This document shows, one piece after another, positions 38,859-47,523 of a DNA stretch of 64,000 nucleotides. The stretch covers positions 1 through 64,000 of the forward strand of contig LNDB01000003.1 of the NCBI GenBank assembly GCA_001515265.1. Direction: 5' to 3'. Positions within the stretch are counted from its first letter, which is position 1, and each line of letters begins with the position of its first letter. The notes under the pieces were generated by a model. That model was not told the DNA's origin. It searched no databases and was given only the letters and a program-made list of their open reading frames with translations. The DNA is from Candidatus Dichloromethanomonas elyunquensis. GTDB lineage: Bacteria; Bacillota; Desulfitobacteriia; Desulfitobacteriales; Syntrophobotulaceae. The position numbers and the translations under genes were made by a program.

Positions 38859-40135
38859 CTTTTTCTCACCTCAATGGCTCTGGCATGAGCCTCCAGTCCT
38901 TCTTTTCTTGCCAGATGCATAATCTGGTCCGCGTCCCGCTGCAAGGCCTCATCGGAATAATTAATAACACTGATCTTTTTGACAAAAGCATCCACATCCA
39001 GAACGGAATAGAAGCGTGCCGTTCCGCCGGTGGGAAGGACGTGGTTGGGTCCCGCAAAATAGTCACCCACGGGTTCCGGTGTATTTCTTCCCAGAAATAC
39101 GGCACCGGCATTTTTCACCTTGCCCAGCCAGGTAAACGGTTCCTGAACCACCAGTTCGAAATGTTCCGGCGCAATCCGGTTAGCCAGGTCCATCCCTTCA
39201 TCTAAGCTGCGCACCAGAATTGCGGCCCCGTAAGTATCCCAGGATGCCCTGGCAATTTCGGCCCTGGGCAAGCGTTCAAGCTGGCGTTCCACTTCGAGAA
39301 CAGTTTTTTCCAGTAGTTCCTGACTGGTAGAGACCAGTATGGCTGAAGCCAGCTTATCATGTTCTGCCTGGGAAAGAAGGTCGGCAGCCAGTTCCTTCGG
39401 ACTTCCGCTCTCGTCAGCTAAGATAAGAATTTCACTGGGTCCGGCCAGCATATCGATATCTACCGCACCATATACTTGTTTCTTAGCTAAAGTCACATAG
39501 ATATTCCCCGGTCCCGTAATTTTATCTACCGGTGCAATGGTCTCCGTTCCATAAGCCAAAGCGGCAACGGCCTGGGCGCCTCCGATCTTATACATCTCTT
39601 GAACACCGCATTCGGCAGCCGCAACCAGAACTTCAGGTAAAAGGGTCCCCTCTTTCAAAGGCGGAGAAACCATGACAATTTCTTCCACACCCGCCGCCAC
39701 AGCCGGGAGGGCATTCATAAGGACAGACGACGGATAGGCCGCAGTACCCCCGGGGACATAAATTCCTACCCGCTGCAGCGGCCTGATCATTTGCCCGAGA
39801 AGTGTCCCGTCTTCGGTTGTCTCTATCCAGGAGACCCTTTTTTGTTTGGCATGGTACTTCCGGATATTCTCCTTAGCCTGACGGATGGCCATTACATATT
39901 GGTCATCGACCAGTTGATATGCACGCTCAATCTCCGGTTGGGTTACCCGTAACCCAGTCTCCCGCAAGCCCACTCCGTCAAACTTTTCCGTAAGCTCGAA
40001 AAGAGCCTGATCACCATTTATTTTTACTCTTTTTAAAATATCCGCCACCCTGGCTTCCAAAAGCACGTCATCGCCATAGGATTTTTCAGTAAGTTTTTTT
40101 ACATCAAGTTCTTGATATTTTTGAACCGTTTTCAT
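38855..40135 (-). CDS. hisD: Histidinol dehydrogenase
   Basis: HisD performs the final two oxidations to histidine with NAD and zinc. The 426-residue protein has [15 protein letters not shown], the signature region [14 protein letters not shown] with LLSQAEHD, and APEHFEL; the C-terminal [16 protein letters not shown] segment is typical. It is 26 bases after hisG. Confidence 0.97.
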   Translation of the reverse strand: MKTVQKYQELDVKKLTEKSYGDDVLLEARVADILKRVKINGDQALFELTEKFDGVGLRETGLRVTQPEIERAYQLVDDQYVMAIRQAKENIRKYHAKQKRVSWIETTEDGTLLGQMIRPLQRVGIYVPGGTAAYPSSVLMNALPAVAAGVEEIVMVSPPLKEGTLLPEVLVAAAECGVQEMYKIGGAQAVAALAYGTETIAPVDKITGPGNIYVTLAKKQVYGAVDIDMLAGPSEILILADESGSPKELAADLLSQAEHDKLASAILVSTSQELLEKTVLEVERQLERLPRAEIARASWDTYGAAILVRSLDEGMDLANRIAPEHFELVVQEPFTWLGKVKNAGAVFLGRNTPEPVGDYFAGPNHVLPTGGTARFYSVLDVDAFVKKISVINYSDEALQRDADQIMHLARKEGLEAHARAIEVRKR

Positions 40136-40161
40136 CCTGTTAACCTCTTATTTCTTGCAGA

Positions 40162-40824
40162 CTATTTTATGATTTCCCGTATTGTATCTGCCAACCCCTG
40201 AATCCGTTCATATTTAATCCGGTAAGCAACCCGATTCGCAATCATCCTTGTGGTTGCTTCCATGATGGGGGCGATTTCCACCAGATGATTCTGTCTCAAA
40301 GTTGTTCCGGTTGATACAATATCGATAATCATCTCGGCCAACCCCACTCTCGGGGCAAGCTCAATATTGCCGTGTAGTTTAACCGGTGTCACCTGCATAC
40401 CGCGTTCGCTGAAAAACATCTGGGCCACGCGAGGAAATTTGGTGGCAGCCCGTTTGTGGTTCAAAAAATTCAAATCGTAAGACCCATCCCCCAGCTTCGG
40501 AGGCTTCGTCTCTTCAGGCATAGCCACGACAAACCGGCAATATCCGAATTTAAGGTCAACCAGTTCAGCTACATCCAAGTTCTGTTCAACCACGGTATCC
40601 TTACCCACAAATCCAATATCCGCGGCCCCATACTCCACATAGGTAGGAATATCCGTAGGTCTGCAAATAATAATCCGGGCATCTGAACCGGGGAGATCAA
40701 ACATGAGCTTTCGGGAATCTTCCTCAACGAACCCGCAGTCAATTCCCGTTTGGGTCAGCAGCTGGACTGAATTCTCGAGTAATTTTCCTTTCGGCAAGGC
40801 GATTGTGAGAAAATTCTTAGACAT
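40162..40824 (-). CDS. hisG: ATP phosphoribosyltransferase, short form
   Basis: HisG starts histidine synthesis and is feedback-inhibited by histidine. The 220-residue protein is the short form lacking the C-terminal regulatory domain, so it needs HisZ, which is encoded upstream. Motifs include [35 protein letters not shown] and the PRPP loop [11 protein letters not shown]. It is 78 bases after the pfk gene, with a possible promoter between. Confidence 0.97.
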   Translation of the reverse strand: MSKNFLTIALPKGKLLENSVQLLTQTGIDCGFVEEDSRKLMFDLPGSDARIIICRPTDIPTYVEYGAADIGFVGKDTVVEQNLDVAELVDLKFGYCRFVVAMPEETKPPKLGDGSYDLNFLNHKRAATKFPRVAQMFFSERGMQVTPVKLHGNIELAPRVGLAEMIIDIVSTGTTLRQNHLVEIAPIMEATTRMIANRVAYRIKYERIQGLADTIREIIK

Positions 40825-40869
40825 GTTTTTTACCTCTTTAAAATACCTAAAACATTTTATCTATTTAAT

Positions 40870-40898
40870 ATTTTAATTAGTTAAAGCGTAAATGTAAA
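40870..40898 (-). promoter_or_regulatory. Possible internal promoter before hisG
   Basis: On the minus strand TTTACA (40898-40893), a 17-base spacer and TAAAAT (40875-40870) lie in the 78-base AT-rich gap between pfk and hisG. It could drive hisG onward independently of yerC-hisZ-pfk. Confidence 0.5.
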
Positions 40899-40902
40899 TA
40901 CT

Positions 40903-41985
40903 TTATTGACCGAAATTAATACCCAGCTTCTGCGCCATCAGCAACACAGGATCGCCCAACGGGACTTTCTTCAGGCGATTTACGGCATCGGCCAAAGGGA
41001 CGCAGCCTATTTCAGATCCTTTAAGGGCAACCATTGTATCAAATTTTCCTCCGATCACGGCATCTACTGCGGCGACCCCATAACGTGTCGCCAGTACCCT
41101 GTCATACGTATTTGGGGAACCCCCTCTTTGAATATGTCCCAGAACAGTTACCCTTGTCTCCAATCCAATCATCCGTTCCAGGTCCGCGGCAGCCTTTGCC
41201 CCGATCCCGCCCAGCTTAACCGGATCCGTCCTCCCTGCAATTGTCCGTTCCACAACCATTTCGCCGCCCAAGGGTTTAGCGCCTTCGGCGACAACCATAA
41301 TACTGAATTTTTTGCCGTTCTGCTTTCTAATATTTACGGCTTCCGCTACTTTTTCTATGTCATAAGGAATTTCCGGGATAAGAATGATATCCGCCCCCCC
41401 GGCAATTCCCGAATAAAGAGCAATCCAACCGGCATAACGGCCCATGACCTCCAAGACCATTACCCGGTGATGAGATTCGGCCGTGGTGTGCAGCTTGTCC
41501 AAGGCTTCTTGTGCTGTTTCAACTGCAGATTGAAACCCAAAGGTAAAATCGGTGGCCATGAGGTCATTGTCGATGGTTTTAGGGACACCAACCACCTTTA
41601 ACCCTTTCTTGGAAAGCGCTAAAGCAATATTCAGGCTTCCATCGCCGCCGATCACTACAAGGACCTCAGCCCCTGCATTTTCCAGGTTTTTGATGACTTG
41701 GTCCGACCGGTCTTCCTGGAGGCTTTGACCATTTTTTTGTACCGTAAAAGCAAAGGGGTTATCCCTGTTCGAGGTCCCTAAGATCGTCCCGCCTTTCGGG
41801 AGAATTCCGGATACTTCTTGTAAGCCCAGAGACAGAAAATCATTTTCCACGGCTCCTTTGAAACCGTCCCTTATGCCAATGACTTCTATGCCGTGATAAA
41901 CTGCCGTACGGACTATAGCTCTGATCACAGCGTTTAAGCCCGGGCAGTCACCGCCCCCTGTTAACACGGCTATTTTTTTCACCAT
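40903..41985 (-). CDS. pfkA: 6-phosphofructokinase, GGDGS/PKTIDND type
   Basis: The enzyme phosphorylates fructose 6-phosphate. The 360-residue protein begins with a PFK core (TGGGDCPGLNAVIR), has GGDGS (113-117), PKTIDND (135-141) and ESHHRVMVLEVMGRYAGWIAL. Classical ATP-PFK has PGTIDND and PPi-PFK has GGDDT with PKTIDND; this one has the Gly of the ATP type and the Lys of the PPi type, so it belongs to the mixed group that usually uses ATP. It is placed inside the histidine operon between hisZ and hisG, unusual for a glycolytic enzyme. Confidence 0.92.
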   Translation of the reverse strand: MVKKIAVLTGGGDCPGLNAVIRAIVRTAVYHGIEVIGIRDGFKGAVENDFLSLGLQEVSGILPKGGTILGTSNRDNPFAFTVQKNGQSLQEDRSDQVIKNLENAGAEVLVVIGGDGSLNIALALSKKGLKVVGVPKTIDNDLMATDFTFGFQSAVETAQEALDKLHTTAESHHRVMVLEVMGRYAGWIALYSGIAGGADIILIPEIPYDIEKVAEAVNIRKQNGKKFSIMVVAEGAKPLGGEMVVERTIAGRTDPVKLGGIGAKAAADLERMIGLETRVTVLGHIQRGGSPNTYDRVLATRYGVAAVDAVIGGKFDTMVALKGSEIGCVPLADAVNRLKKVPLGDPVLLMAQKLGINFGQ

Positions 41986-42012
41986 GGCCGGTCCCCCTTT
42001 CGCGAGTTACGT

Positions 42013-43170
42013 TTAACGGACTTCCACCCTTTCCACTTCGGCGATTCCCTTGCCGGATGCCAAATTTTTAGCGTCTGTATCGGTGACGAATCCTAAGGCC
42101 ATTTCCACTTTCTTGCCGCCTTTTCTCAATTCGCGGCAGCGCTTGATCACCGCCCCCGGGGATTGCCCGTATACAAGGATGTCTACCTTTTCTACTTCAA
42201 AATCGCTTAGCTGCCCACTCATGATTCCAAGATTCACTGCAAAACCGGTTGCCGGAAGATTCATTCCAAAATCGGAATAAAGGTTGTCGTAGCGGCCCCC
42301 GTCAATGACCGGAATCCCTATGCCTGGCAAATATCCTTCAAAAATAGCACCGGTATAATAAGAGAAACCGCGAAGAATCCCTAAATCTAAAGTAACGTAG
42401 TCCTGGACCCCGAAATCTTTCAGATAGACGTATATTGTCCTTAGCGATTCTACTGCTCTGCGAATGGCGGGGACATGATTCCATCCCTTAAATTGATCCA
42501 AAACTTCTTCCTTCCCGGTTAAATGCGGAAGTAAAAGCAATAACTCCTTGGCGTTATCCGGCAGCTCACTTTGGGAAATGATACTTTCCAATTTCACCAT
42601 GTCCTTGCGGGCAATGCCGTCTTCCAGCTCTTCTCTCAGCTTGGGATTGAAATTCATTTCTTGGGCCAGCCCCGAGAATATTCCGTTATGACCTAAACTT
42701 AACTGAAAATTTCTGATCTCCAGAACTTTCATGATCTCTACGGCGAGGGCAATCACTTCCGCATCCGCAATATCCGAACCGGAACCAACCAGTTCCACCC
42801 CTACCTGACGGAATTCCCGGTACCTTGAAGCGTCATTGCGGTAGACATCCCCGCTGTAACAGAACCGGAGAGGAAATAATCCCCCCTTGTACCTGGCGGC
42901 AACCATCCTGGCGATCGGAGTGGTAAATTCGGGCCTGAGAGCAACGATGCGGCCGTTTCTATCAAAGAACTTATACAAACTGTCATCTTTATTGGCATCC
43001 GGTTCCACACAGGCACGATATTCCAAGCCGGGCGTAGCCGCCTTTTGATAGGACCAATTCTTGCAAATCTGAATCGCTTTCCCTTCCAAAACTTCCAGCC
43101 ATGCCAATTCTGCGGGAAGCAAATCCCGCATGCCTTCGGGAAGTTTGAGCCCTTGTGATGATCTTTCCAA
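42013..43170 (-). CDS. hisZ: ATP phosphoribosyltransferase regulatory subunit
   Basis: HisZ is a class II aaRS-like protein with no aminoacylation role; it binds short HisG and confers histidine feedback. The 385-residue protein has the HisRS-like core (FRQVGVELVG, RGFSYYTGAIFEGY) and a C-terminal part ending before an anticodon domain of HisRS. I prefer the TTG at 43170 behind AAGAGGTG; ATG 43194 or TTG 43212 are alternatives with poorer sites. It follows yerC and precedes pfk by 27 bases. Confidence 0.9.
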   Translation of the reverse strand: MERSSQGLKLPEGMRDLLPAELAWLEVLEGKAIQICKNWSYQKAATPGLEYRACVEPDANKDDSLYKFFDRNGRIVALRPEFTTPIARMVAARYKGGLFPLRFCYSGDVYRNDASRYREFRQVGVELVGSGSDIADAEVIALAVEIMKVLEIRNFQLSLGHNGIFSGLAQEMNFNPKLREELEDGIARKDMVKLESIISQSELPDNAKELLLLLPHLTGKEEVLDQFKGWNHVPAIRRAVESLRTIYVYLKDFGVQDYVTLDLGILRGFSYYTGAIFEGYLPGIGIPVIDGGRYDNLYSDFGMNLPATGFAVNLGIMSGQLSDFEVEKVDILVYGQSPGAVIKRCRELRKGGKKVEMALGFVTDTDAKNLASGKGIAEVERVEVR

Positions 43171-43212
43171 TTCTTTGCACCTCTTATTATTCATTATTGA
43201 TGATATTTTCAA

Positions 43213-43521
43213 CTATGCCTGATCTTGTTTTTCTTCCAATCTTTTCAGAATCATCTTATATCCGTCAGCTCCGTAATTCAGGCAGCGTTTCACCCGGCTG
43301 ATCGTAGCGGAACTGGCCCCTGTGACCTCCGCGATCCGGGTATAAGTAACATCGGCCTCCAACATCCGTGCTACTTCCAGCCTCTGGGCCAGCGCCTTAA
43401 TCTCGGCCACGGTAGCAATGTCTTGAAAAAAACGGTAACACTCCTCTTTGGTTTCCAAAAGCAGAATCGCCTCAAAAAGAGAATCCGTCAGGTTATCTTT
43501 CAGTCTTTCATCGCTCCCCAT
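43213..43521 (-). CDS. yerC: YerC/TrpR-like DNA-binding protein
   Basis: The 102-residue helical protein belongs to the YerC/YecD (TrpR-superfamily) group: EIKALAQRLEVARMLEADVTYTRIAEVTGASSATISRVKRCLNYG contains the helix-turn-helix. GGGGGTG precedes the ATG. It is the first gene of the his operon, directly before hisZ, and is the best local candidate for regulating it. Binding sites near its promoter are at 43568-43591. Confidence 0.9.
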   Translation of the reverse strand: MGSDERLKDNLTDSLFEAILLLETKEECYRFFQDIATVAEIKALAQRLEVARMLEADVTYTRIAEVTGASSATISRVKRCLNYGADGYKMILKRLEEKQDQA

Positions 43522-43567
43522 CGCAACACCCCCGCCGGTACTTTATTACCATGATGTAGGGAAAACC

Positions 43568-43608
43568 CTTTCATACTTTAATTTATGAAAGTATCGGGCA
43601 ACTGTCAA
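43568..43608 (-). promoter_or_regulatory. yerC/his operon promoter with palindrome
   Basis: TTGACA (43608-43603), 17 bases and TAAATT (43585-43580) make a promoter on the minus strand. CTTTCATA (43568-43575) and TATGAAAG (43584-43591) form an inverted repeat over the -10, a likely operator. No his T-box is present. Confidence 0.75.
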
Positions 43609-43642
43609 GTATAAAATATTTTTTCCATAAAACATACATTAA

Positions 43643-43676
43643 AAACCGGTTTTCATTCGCATTGAGAAACCGGTTT
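43643..43676 (-). terminator. Terminator after DAHP synthase
   Basis: AAACCGGTTTTC (43643-43654) pairs with GAGAAACCGGTTT (43664-43676) around a nine-base loop, and the minus strand continues GGTTTTTAATG. It ends the aro gene before the his promoter. Confidence 0.85.
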
Positions 43677-43706
43677 AAACATTTATTTCCGTATTATAGC
43701 TACTGC

Positions 43707-44735
43707 TTAAACATTTTCAGCAATATAGTCAATCAGCTTTTCAGTACTCTCCCATCCCAGACAGGCATCCGTTATTGATTTTCCATAAATGTTTTCGCCT
43801 ATTTCTTGTTTGCCTTCCGCAAGATAGCTTTCAATCATCAGCCCTTTTATCATTTTCTTAAGCAAAGTGTCATATTTCCTGCTCATTAATACTTCTCTGG
43901 CTATTCTGGGCTGTTCATAATAGCGCTTCATCGAATTGGCATGGTTTGTATCAACAATAATAGTAGGATTGTAAAGCTCCTGTTTTTCATACTCGGCGGC
44001 AATATAAATTAAGTCTTCATAATGATAATTAGGAATATTTCTGCCATTGGAATCTACAGCGCCGCGCACAATGGCATGAGTAAGCTGATTGCCTGTAGTT
44101 TCAATTTCCCATCCATTGTAGATAAAATTATGGCTATTCTGTGCTGCTTTAATGGAGTTTAACATGACGGATAAATCGCCACTGGTAGGATTTTTCATAC
44201 CCACCGGCGTGTCAACACCGCTTACAGTGAGTCTATGCTGCTGATTTTCTACCGAACGGGCCCCCACTGCAATATATCCTAAAATATCCAGGAGATATGT
44301 GTAGTTTTCCGGATAGAGCATTTCGTCAGCAGCAGGCATGTGATATTCGGACAATGCCCGAATATGCATCCTTCTCATAGCTTTGATACCTTGACATAAA
44401 TTCGGTTCTTTGCTTGGATCAGGCTGGTGTACCATACCCTTATATCCTTCACCGGTAGTCCGAGGCTTATTGGTATAGATTCTGGGAATAATGACAATTT
44501 TGTCTTTTACCTTTTCCTGAACTGCGGCAAGTTTTCCAATATATTCACAGACAGAATCTTCATTATCTGCAGAACAAGGGCCTATGATCAGGAGAAACCT
44601 CTTGTCTTTATTCTCCAGAATACTCGTTATCTCATTATCTCTCTTCTTTTTGATATCCTTGATGTGATTTGCCAAAGGTATCTGTTCTCTGATTTCTTCA
44701 GCAGTAGGTATCCTTTTGATAAATTTCATACTCAT
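43707..44735 (-). CDS. aroF: DAHP synthase, type I (AroG/AroF class)
   Basis: The enzyme condenses PEP and erythrose 4-phosphate, the first step to aromatic amino acids. The 342-residue protein has IIGPCSADNEDSV, RIYTNKPRTTGEGYKG, GARSVENQQHR, GMKNPTSGDL and IIVDTNHANS, matching the E. coli AroFGH class without an extra ACT or chorismate mutase domain. A T-box leader precedes it, so it is controlled by tRNA charging rather than only by feedback. The start follows GGAG by 13 bases, slightly long. Confidence 0.94.
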   Translation of the reverse strand: MSMKFIKRIPTAEEIREQIPLANHIKDIKKKRDNEITSILENKDKRFLLIIGPCSADNEDSVCEYIGKLAAVQEKVKDKIVIIPRIYTNKPRTTGEGYKGMVHQPDPSKEPNLCQGIKAMRRMHIRALSEYHMPAADEMLYPENYTYLLDILGYIAVGARSVENQQHRLTVSGVDTPVGMKNPTSGDLSVMLNSIKAAQNSHNFIYNGWEIETTGNQLTHAIVRGAVDSNGRNIPNYHYEDLIYIAAEYEKQELYNPTIIVDTNHANSMKRYYEQPRIAREVLMSRKYDTLLKKMIKGLMIESYLAEGKQEIGENIYGKSITDACLGWESTEKLIDYIAENV

Positions 44736-44811
44736 GTCCGTTGTATTCTCCTTTAGATTTATTCTTGTGTATACTATTTGTTATATTAATAATAACCGGT
44801 TCCTTAAATAA

Positions 44812-45112
44812 AAAAACCTTTCATCCCCCAAAGGGACGAAAAGTTCGCGGTACCACCCTAATTGGATCCGATAAGACCCCTCTTCAAACAAGCACGGAAA
44901 TAAAATTTCTCGTGCTTTCTTCCTTTTAACGGCGGAAGTCCCCGTCCAAACCTACTTGCCGTACATAGGTTTCAGTCCGGAAGTTCAGGGGTGAACCTTC
45001 AACGGCTGATACTTTGGAAGCGCTTCCAGTCCAAGACGCTACCTCCCTGAAAAGCCATTCCGCTTACTTTACCCCGTCATCACTCTTGTCTCACAAGTAC
45101 TTTACAAACATA
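44812..45112 (-). promoter_or_regulatory. T-box leader of aroF, candidate Phe specifier
   Basis: The minus strand has the T-box core AGGGTGGTACCGCG (44859-44846) followed by a terminator hairpin (CTTTTCGTCCC...GGGGATGAAAGG then a T-run). Upstream lies stem I: GGGG...CCCC closes an internal loop whose 3' side reads TGAAGGTTCA, so TTC (Phe) followed by A is the candidate specifier. Uncharged tRNA would pair with it and with the antiterminator to turn on DAHP synthase. The T-box call is firm, the specifier is my reading of the loop. Confidence 0.9.
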
Positions 45113-45120
45113 CGTAGAGT

Positions 45121-45149
45121 ATTGTACCAGTTTTTTGAGGGAGGGTCAA
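45121..45149 (-). promoter_or_regulatory. Promoter of the T-box/aroF transcript
   Basis: TTGACC (45149-45144), a 17-base spacer and TACAAT (45126-45121) on the minus strand lie directly before the T-box leader. The 45150-45236 remainder holds no other signal. Confidence 0.75.
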
Positions 45150-45236
45150 CCAGATATTATATTTATCAACTGGACTTAGCATCTTTTGAGTCCTTCACTT
45201 ATGGAAAACAAAGTAAGGGAAAATCATACTTTAAAG

Positions 45237-46097
45237 TTAATGAATTGCCCTTTTCTTTAATCTCCCTCCGATTACTTCGTGAACATCATGGATTGTAACA
45301 AAGGCATCCTCATCTATTTCATCGATAATTGACTTTAGCTTAGCTATCTCTAAGCGTGTAATTACAGAATAAATGACTCCTTTTGTTTGTCCTGTGTACC
45401 CGCCTCTACCTTCTAAGAAAGTCACACCTCTACCCAAACGAGCCAATAGGACTTTAGCAATTTCATCCGTTTTTTCGGTTACAATCATAACAGCTTTGGA
45501 TTCGTCTAATCCTTCTATAGTTAAGTCAATTACTTTAAAGGCAATGATGTAAGCAATCAATGAGTACATGGCTCTATCCCAACCAAATAATAATCCGGCA
45601 CTGCTCAAAATAAAAATATTAAAAAACAATACAACTTCCCCAACAGAGAATCCGGTCCGTTTTGTTGTGACAATAGCTACAACTTCAGTTCCGTCAAGTG
45701 AACCTCCGTATCGAACAACAATTCCTACTCCTATGCCAAGAATGATGCCGCCAAATACTGCGGCCAGTAGCGTATCATTCGTTAAACCCGGTACAGGCTG
45801 GAGGATACTGACACCTATGGACAGTATCGTAATTGAAAACAAAGTAGACAATACAAATGTCTTTCCGATTTGATAATATCCCAAGATAAAAAAAGGAATG
45901 TTTAGGGTAAAGATAAATGCCCCGAGAGGCAGCTTTGTGAGATGGCTAGCCATTATTGAGATTCCTGTAATGCCTCCATCTACAATGTTATTGGGAATAA
46001 GAAATATTTCCAGGCCAATTGATGCTAGTACTGGCCCAATAAACAAGAAGGCATACTTTTTTAAAAATCTACCTATCTTTTTCCTTTTTTGTATCAT
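45237..46097 (-). CDS. YitT family membrane protein
   Basis: The 286-residue protein has about five to six membrane segments in its first 190 residues (IGLEIFLIPNNIVDGGITGISIM, GGSLDGTEVVAIV) and a soluble C-terminal DUF2179 domain (VMIVTEKTDEIAKVLL...GRGVTFLEGRGGYTGQTKGVIYSV). The function is not known; DUF2179 is suspected to bind a ligand. The start is at ATG 46097 behind GGAGGAG; a frame to 46169 is longer without a better site. Confidence 0.9.
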   Translation of the reverse strand: MIQKRKKIGRFLKKYAFLFIGPVLASIGLEIFLIPNNIVDGGITGISIMASHLTKLPLGAFIFTLNIPFFILGYYQIGKTFVLSTLFSITILSIGVSILQPVPGLTNDTLLAAVFGGIILGIGVGIVVRYGGSLDGTEVVAIVTTKRTGFSVGEVVLFFNIFILSSAGLLFGWDRAMYSLIAYIIAFKVIDLTIEGLDESKAVMIVTEKTDEIAKVLLARLGRGVTFLEGRGGYTGQTKGVIYSVITRLEIAKLKSIIDEIDEDAFVTIHDVHEVIGGRLKKRAIH

Positions 46098-46258
46098 ACA
46101 ACTCCTCCTTCCATATTTCATATTTATACTAACATATTCCAGAAACATCAAGTTACCCACAATGGCCAAGAATTTGTTTAACCGACACCCCCCGCACAGA
46201 ATCCCGGTGTGCGGAACTAGACTAAATCCATAATTTTACATATTTTCTAAATGCCTTA

Positions 46259-46287
46259 TTGTATAACTATCGTACTTCTGATATAAT
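46259..46287 (+). promoter_or_regulatory. Promoter of the toxin-antitoxin pair
   Basis: TTGTAT (46259-46264), 17 bases and TATAAT (46282-46287) lie 25 bases before the antitoxin ATG at 46313, which has GGAG upstream. An inverted repeat CCGCACAGAATCCCGGTGTGCGG lies further upstream near 46193-46215 in an otherwise empty gap. Confidence 0.8.
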
Positions 46288-46312
46288 ACTATCATAGAAA
46301 GGAGATGGTGCG

Positions 46313-46585
46313 ATGAACATCAAACCGTCAACAACATTGCGGAACGAATATACGATAATATCGGAGCTCGCCAAAGAATCAGGCGAACCAATCGTTATTA
46401 CCAATAAAGGAGAGGCAGATCTCGTTGTTTTGAGTATAGATGCTTTTGAGGAAAGAGAAAAAATGTTCCGCCACAGAGATAAGGTATACGAGGCAGAAGT
46501 CTCACGCCTGAACAGCATGCCGACTTACTCACCGGAGCAAATCCACGCGGAATTGGAGGCTCTTTATGCAGCCGCCGAGAAGTAA
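46313..46585 (+). CDS. Phd/YefM family antitoxin
   Basis: The 90-residue protein begins MNIKPSTTLRNEYTIISELAKESGEPIVITNKGEADLVVLS-like and has the Phd/YefM DNA-binding N-terminus with the ITNKGEADLVV strand, then a C-terminal tail that would wrap the toxin. It is the first gene of the pair and probably represses the shared promoter. It overlaps the toxin gene by 20 bases. Confidence 0.9.
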   Translation: MNIKPSTTLRNEYTIISELAKESGEPIVITNKGEADLVVLSIDAFEEREKMFRHRDKVYEAEVSRLNSMPTYSPEQIHAELEALYAAAEK

Positions 46586-46883
46586 TCTGATTTATCTCGC
46601 ACCAGCAAGAGAGGATATCCTGGATATAGCTAGGTACCATCTAGAAAAGGTCGATGTCAACTCCGCAAGGAATATCACGGATGAAATCGAGCGAAATATT
46701 GACCGCCTTGCACAGTTTCCGCTTCTGGGGCAGACACATCCTGATCCCGTGCTTGCGGAAAGCGGCTTTCGAAAGTTGGTTGTTACTTCCCTATACGTAT
46801 GCATTTATAGAGTGATGGAGGATGGTATCTACATTTATCGTGTTGTCAACGGCAAAATTGACTATCCTAGGCTACTCAAATAA
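46566..46883 (+). CDS. RelE/ParE superfamily toxin
   Basis: The 105-residue protein has the RelE/ParE fold pattern: YLAPAREDILDIARYHLE, a helical pair, FRKLVV..LYVCIYRV and GIYIYRVVNGKIDY at the end. The central region and the end fit ParE (gyrase poison) better than RelE (mRNA cutter), but that is a judgement. GGAGG is six bases before ATG 46566. Overlap with the antitoxin couples the two. Confidence 0.9.
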   Translation: MQPPRSNLIYLAPAREDILDIARYHLEKVDVNSARNITDEIERNIDRLAQFPLLGQTHPDPVLAESGFRKLVVTSLYVCIYRVMEDGIYIYRVVNGKIDYPRLLK

Positions 46884-46981
46884 AATCAAATATCCTGAGC
46901 TAACGGCTTAATCATAAAAAAGTATTACAAATAATCCCGAGTAACCCCAAAATACCGGGAACACGTTTTATACTAAACAAT

Positions 46982-47025
46982 AAAGCTATGGGATTAGCAT
47001 AATAAACAGCTTATCCCATAGCTTT
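46982..47025. repeat. Perfect 13-base inverted repeat, likely bidirectional terminator
   Basis: AAAGCTATGGGAT (46982-46994) and ATCCCATAGCTTT (47013-47025) are perfect arms around an AT-rich 18-base loop. It stands between the convergent toxin gene and the ArsC-like gene, so it may stop transcripts from both sides. The rest of 46884-47160 shows no gene. Confidence 0.7.
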
Positions 47026-47160
47026 ACGTATTTATTATAAAAATCGTCTGCCTAACCTTTCTTCGCAGTCATTGACTTTACCACCACAATATTGGTGATT
47101 TGAAAATAAGATAGCCTGAAGCGCAAGCCCTGTAATCACCACTTTCCAAAAGGATCGCCC

Positions 47161-47499
47161 TTACTCCCAGGTATCCCAAACCTCAGGCCTATACCCGGCT
47201 GTAGCCTGCCTGCCGTTACGAACAATAGGGGTTTGGTATAAAGAAGGATTATTGAACAGGATTTCCTCCCGGATACTGGCACTGCTGATCTTGTCGAGAT
47301 TCAACTTGATATAGTCTTTGCTTTTCGGATTGATCAGATTATTTAGACCAACAGCGGTTTTCACACTCTGAAGTTCACCTTTGCTTAATCCCTTTAACTC
47401 TAAATCTATATAGTGAAACGTAATTCTGCGTTCTTTAAAATACCGTTCTGCTTTCTTGGTATCAAAACACTTTTTAACTCCAAAAACTTGTATGTTCAC
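47161..47499 (-). CDS. ArsC/Spx family thioredoxin-fold protein
   Basis: The 112-residue protein has the glutaredoxin-type ArsC/Spx/MgsR fold: MNIQVFGVKKCFDTKKAERYF with a single Cys (C11) at the active position, and a cis-Pro segment SLYQTPIVRNG. This family includes arsenate reductases using glutathione and the Spx regulators; here there is only one Cys and no CxxC. It is unrelated to the LMW-phosphatase ArsCs in the island. Its role is unknown. It starts with GTG behind TGGAGC. Confidence 0.82.
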   Translation of the reverse strand: MNIQVFGVKKCFDTKKAERYFKERRITFHYIDLELKGLSKGELQSVKTAVGLNNLINPKSKDYIKLNLDKISSASIREEILFNNPSLYQTPIVRNGRQATAGYRPEVWDTWE

Positions 47500-47523
47500 T
47501 GTTAAAGCTCCACTTACTTTATC

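Noticed and set aside
46190-46216. Inverted repeat as the end of an insertion sequence
   Set aside because: CCGCAC...GTGCGG stands alone without transposase or a second end nearby, so I cannot support an element.
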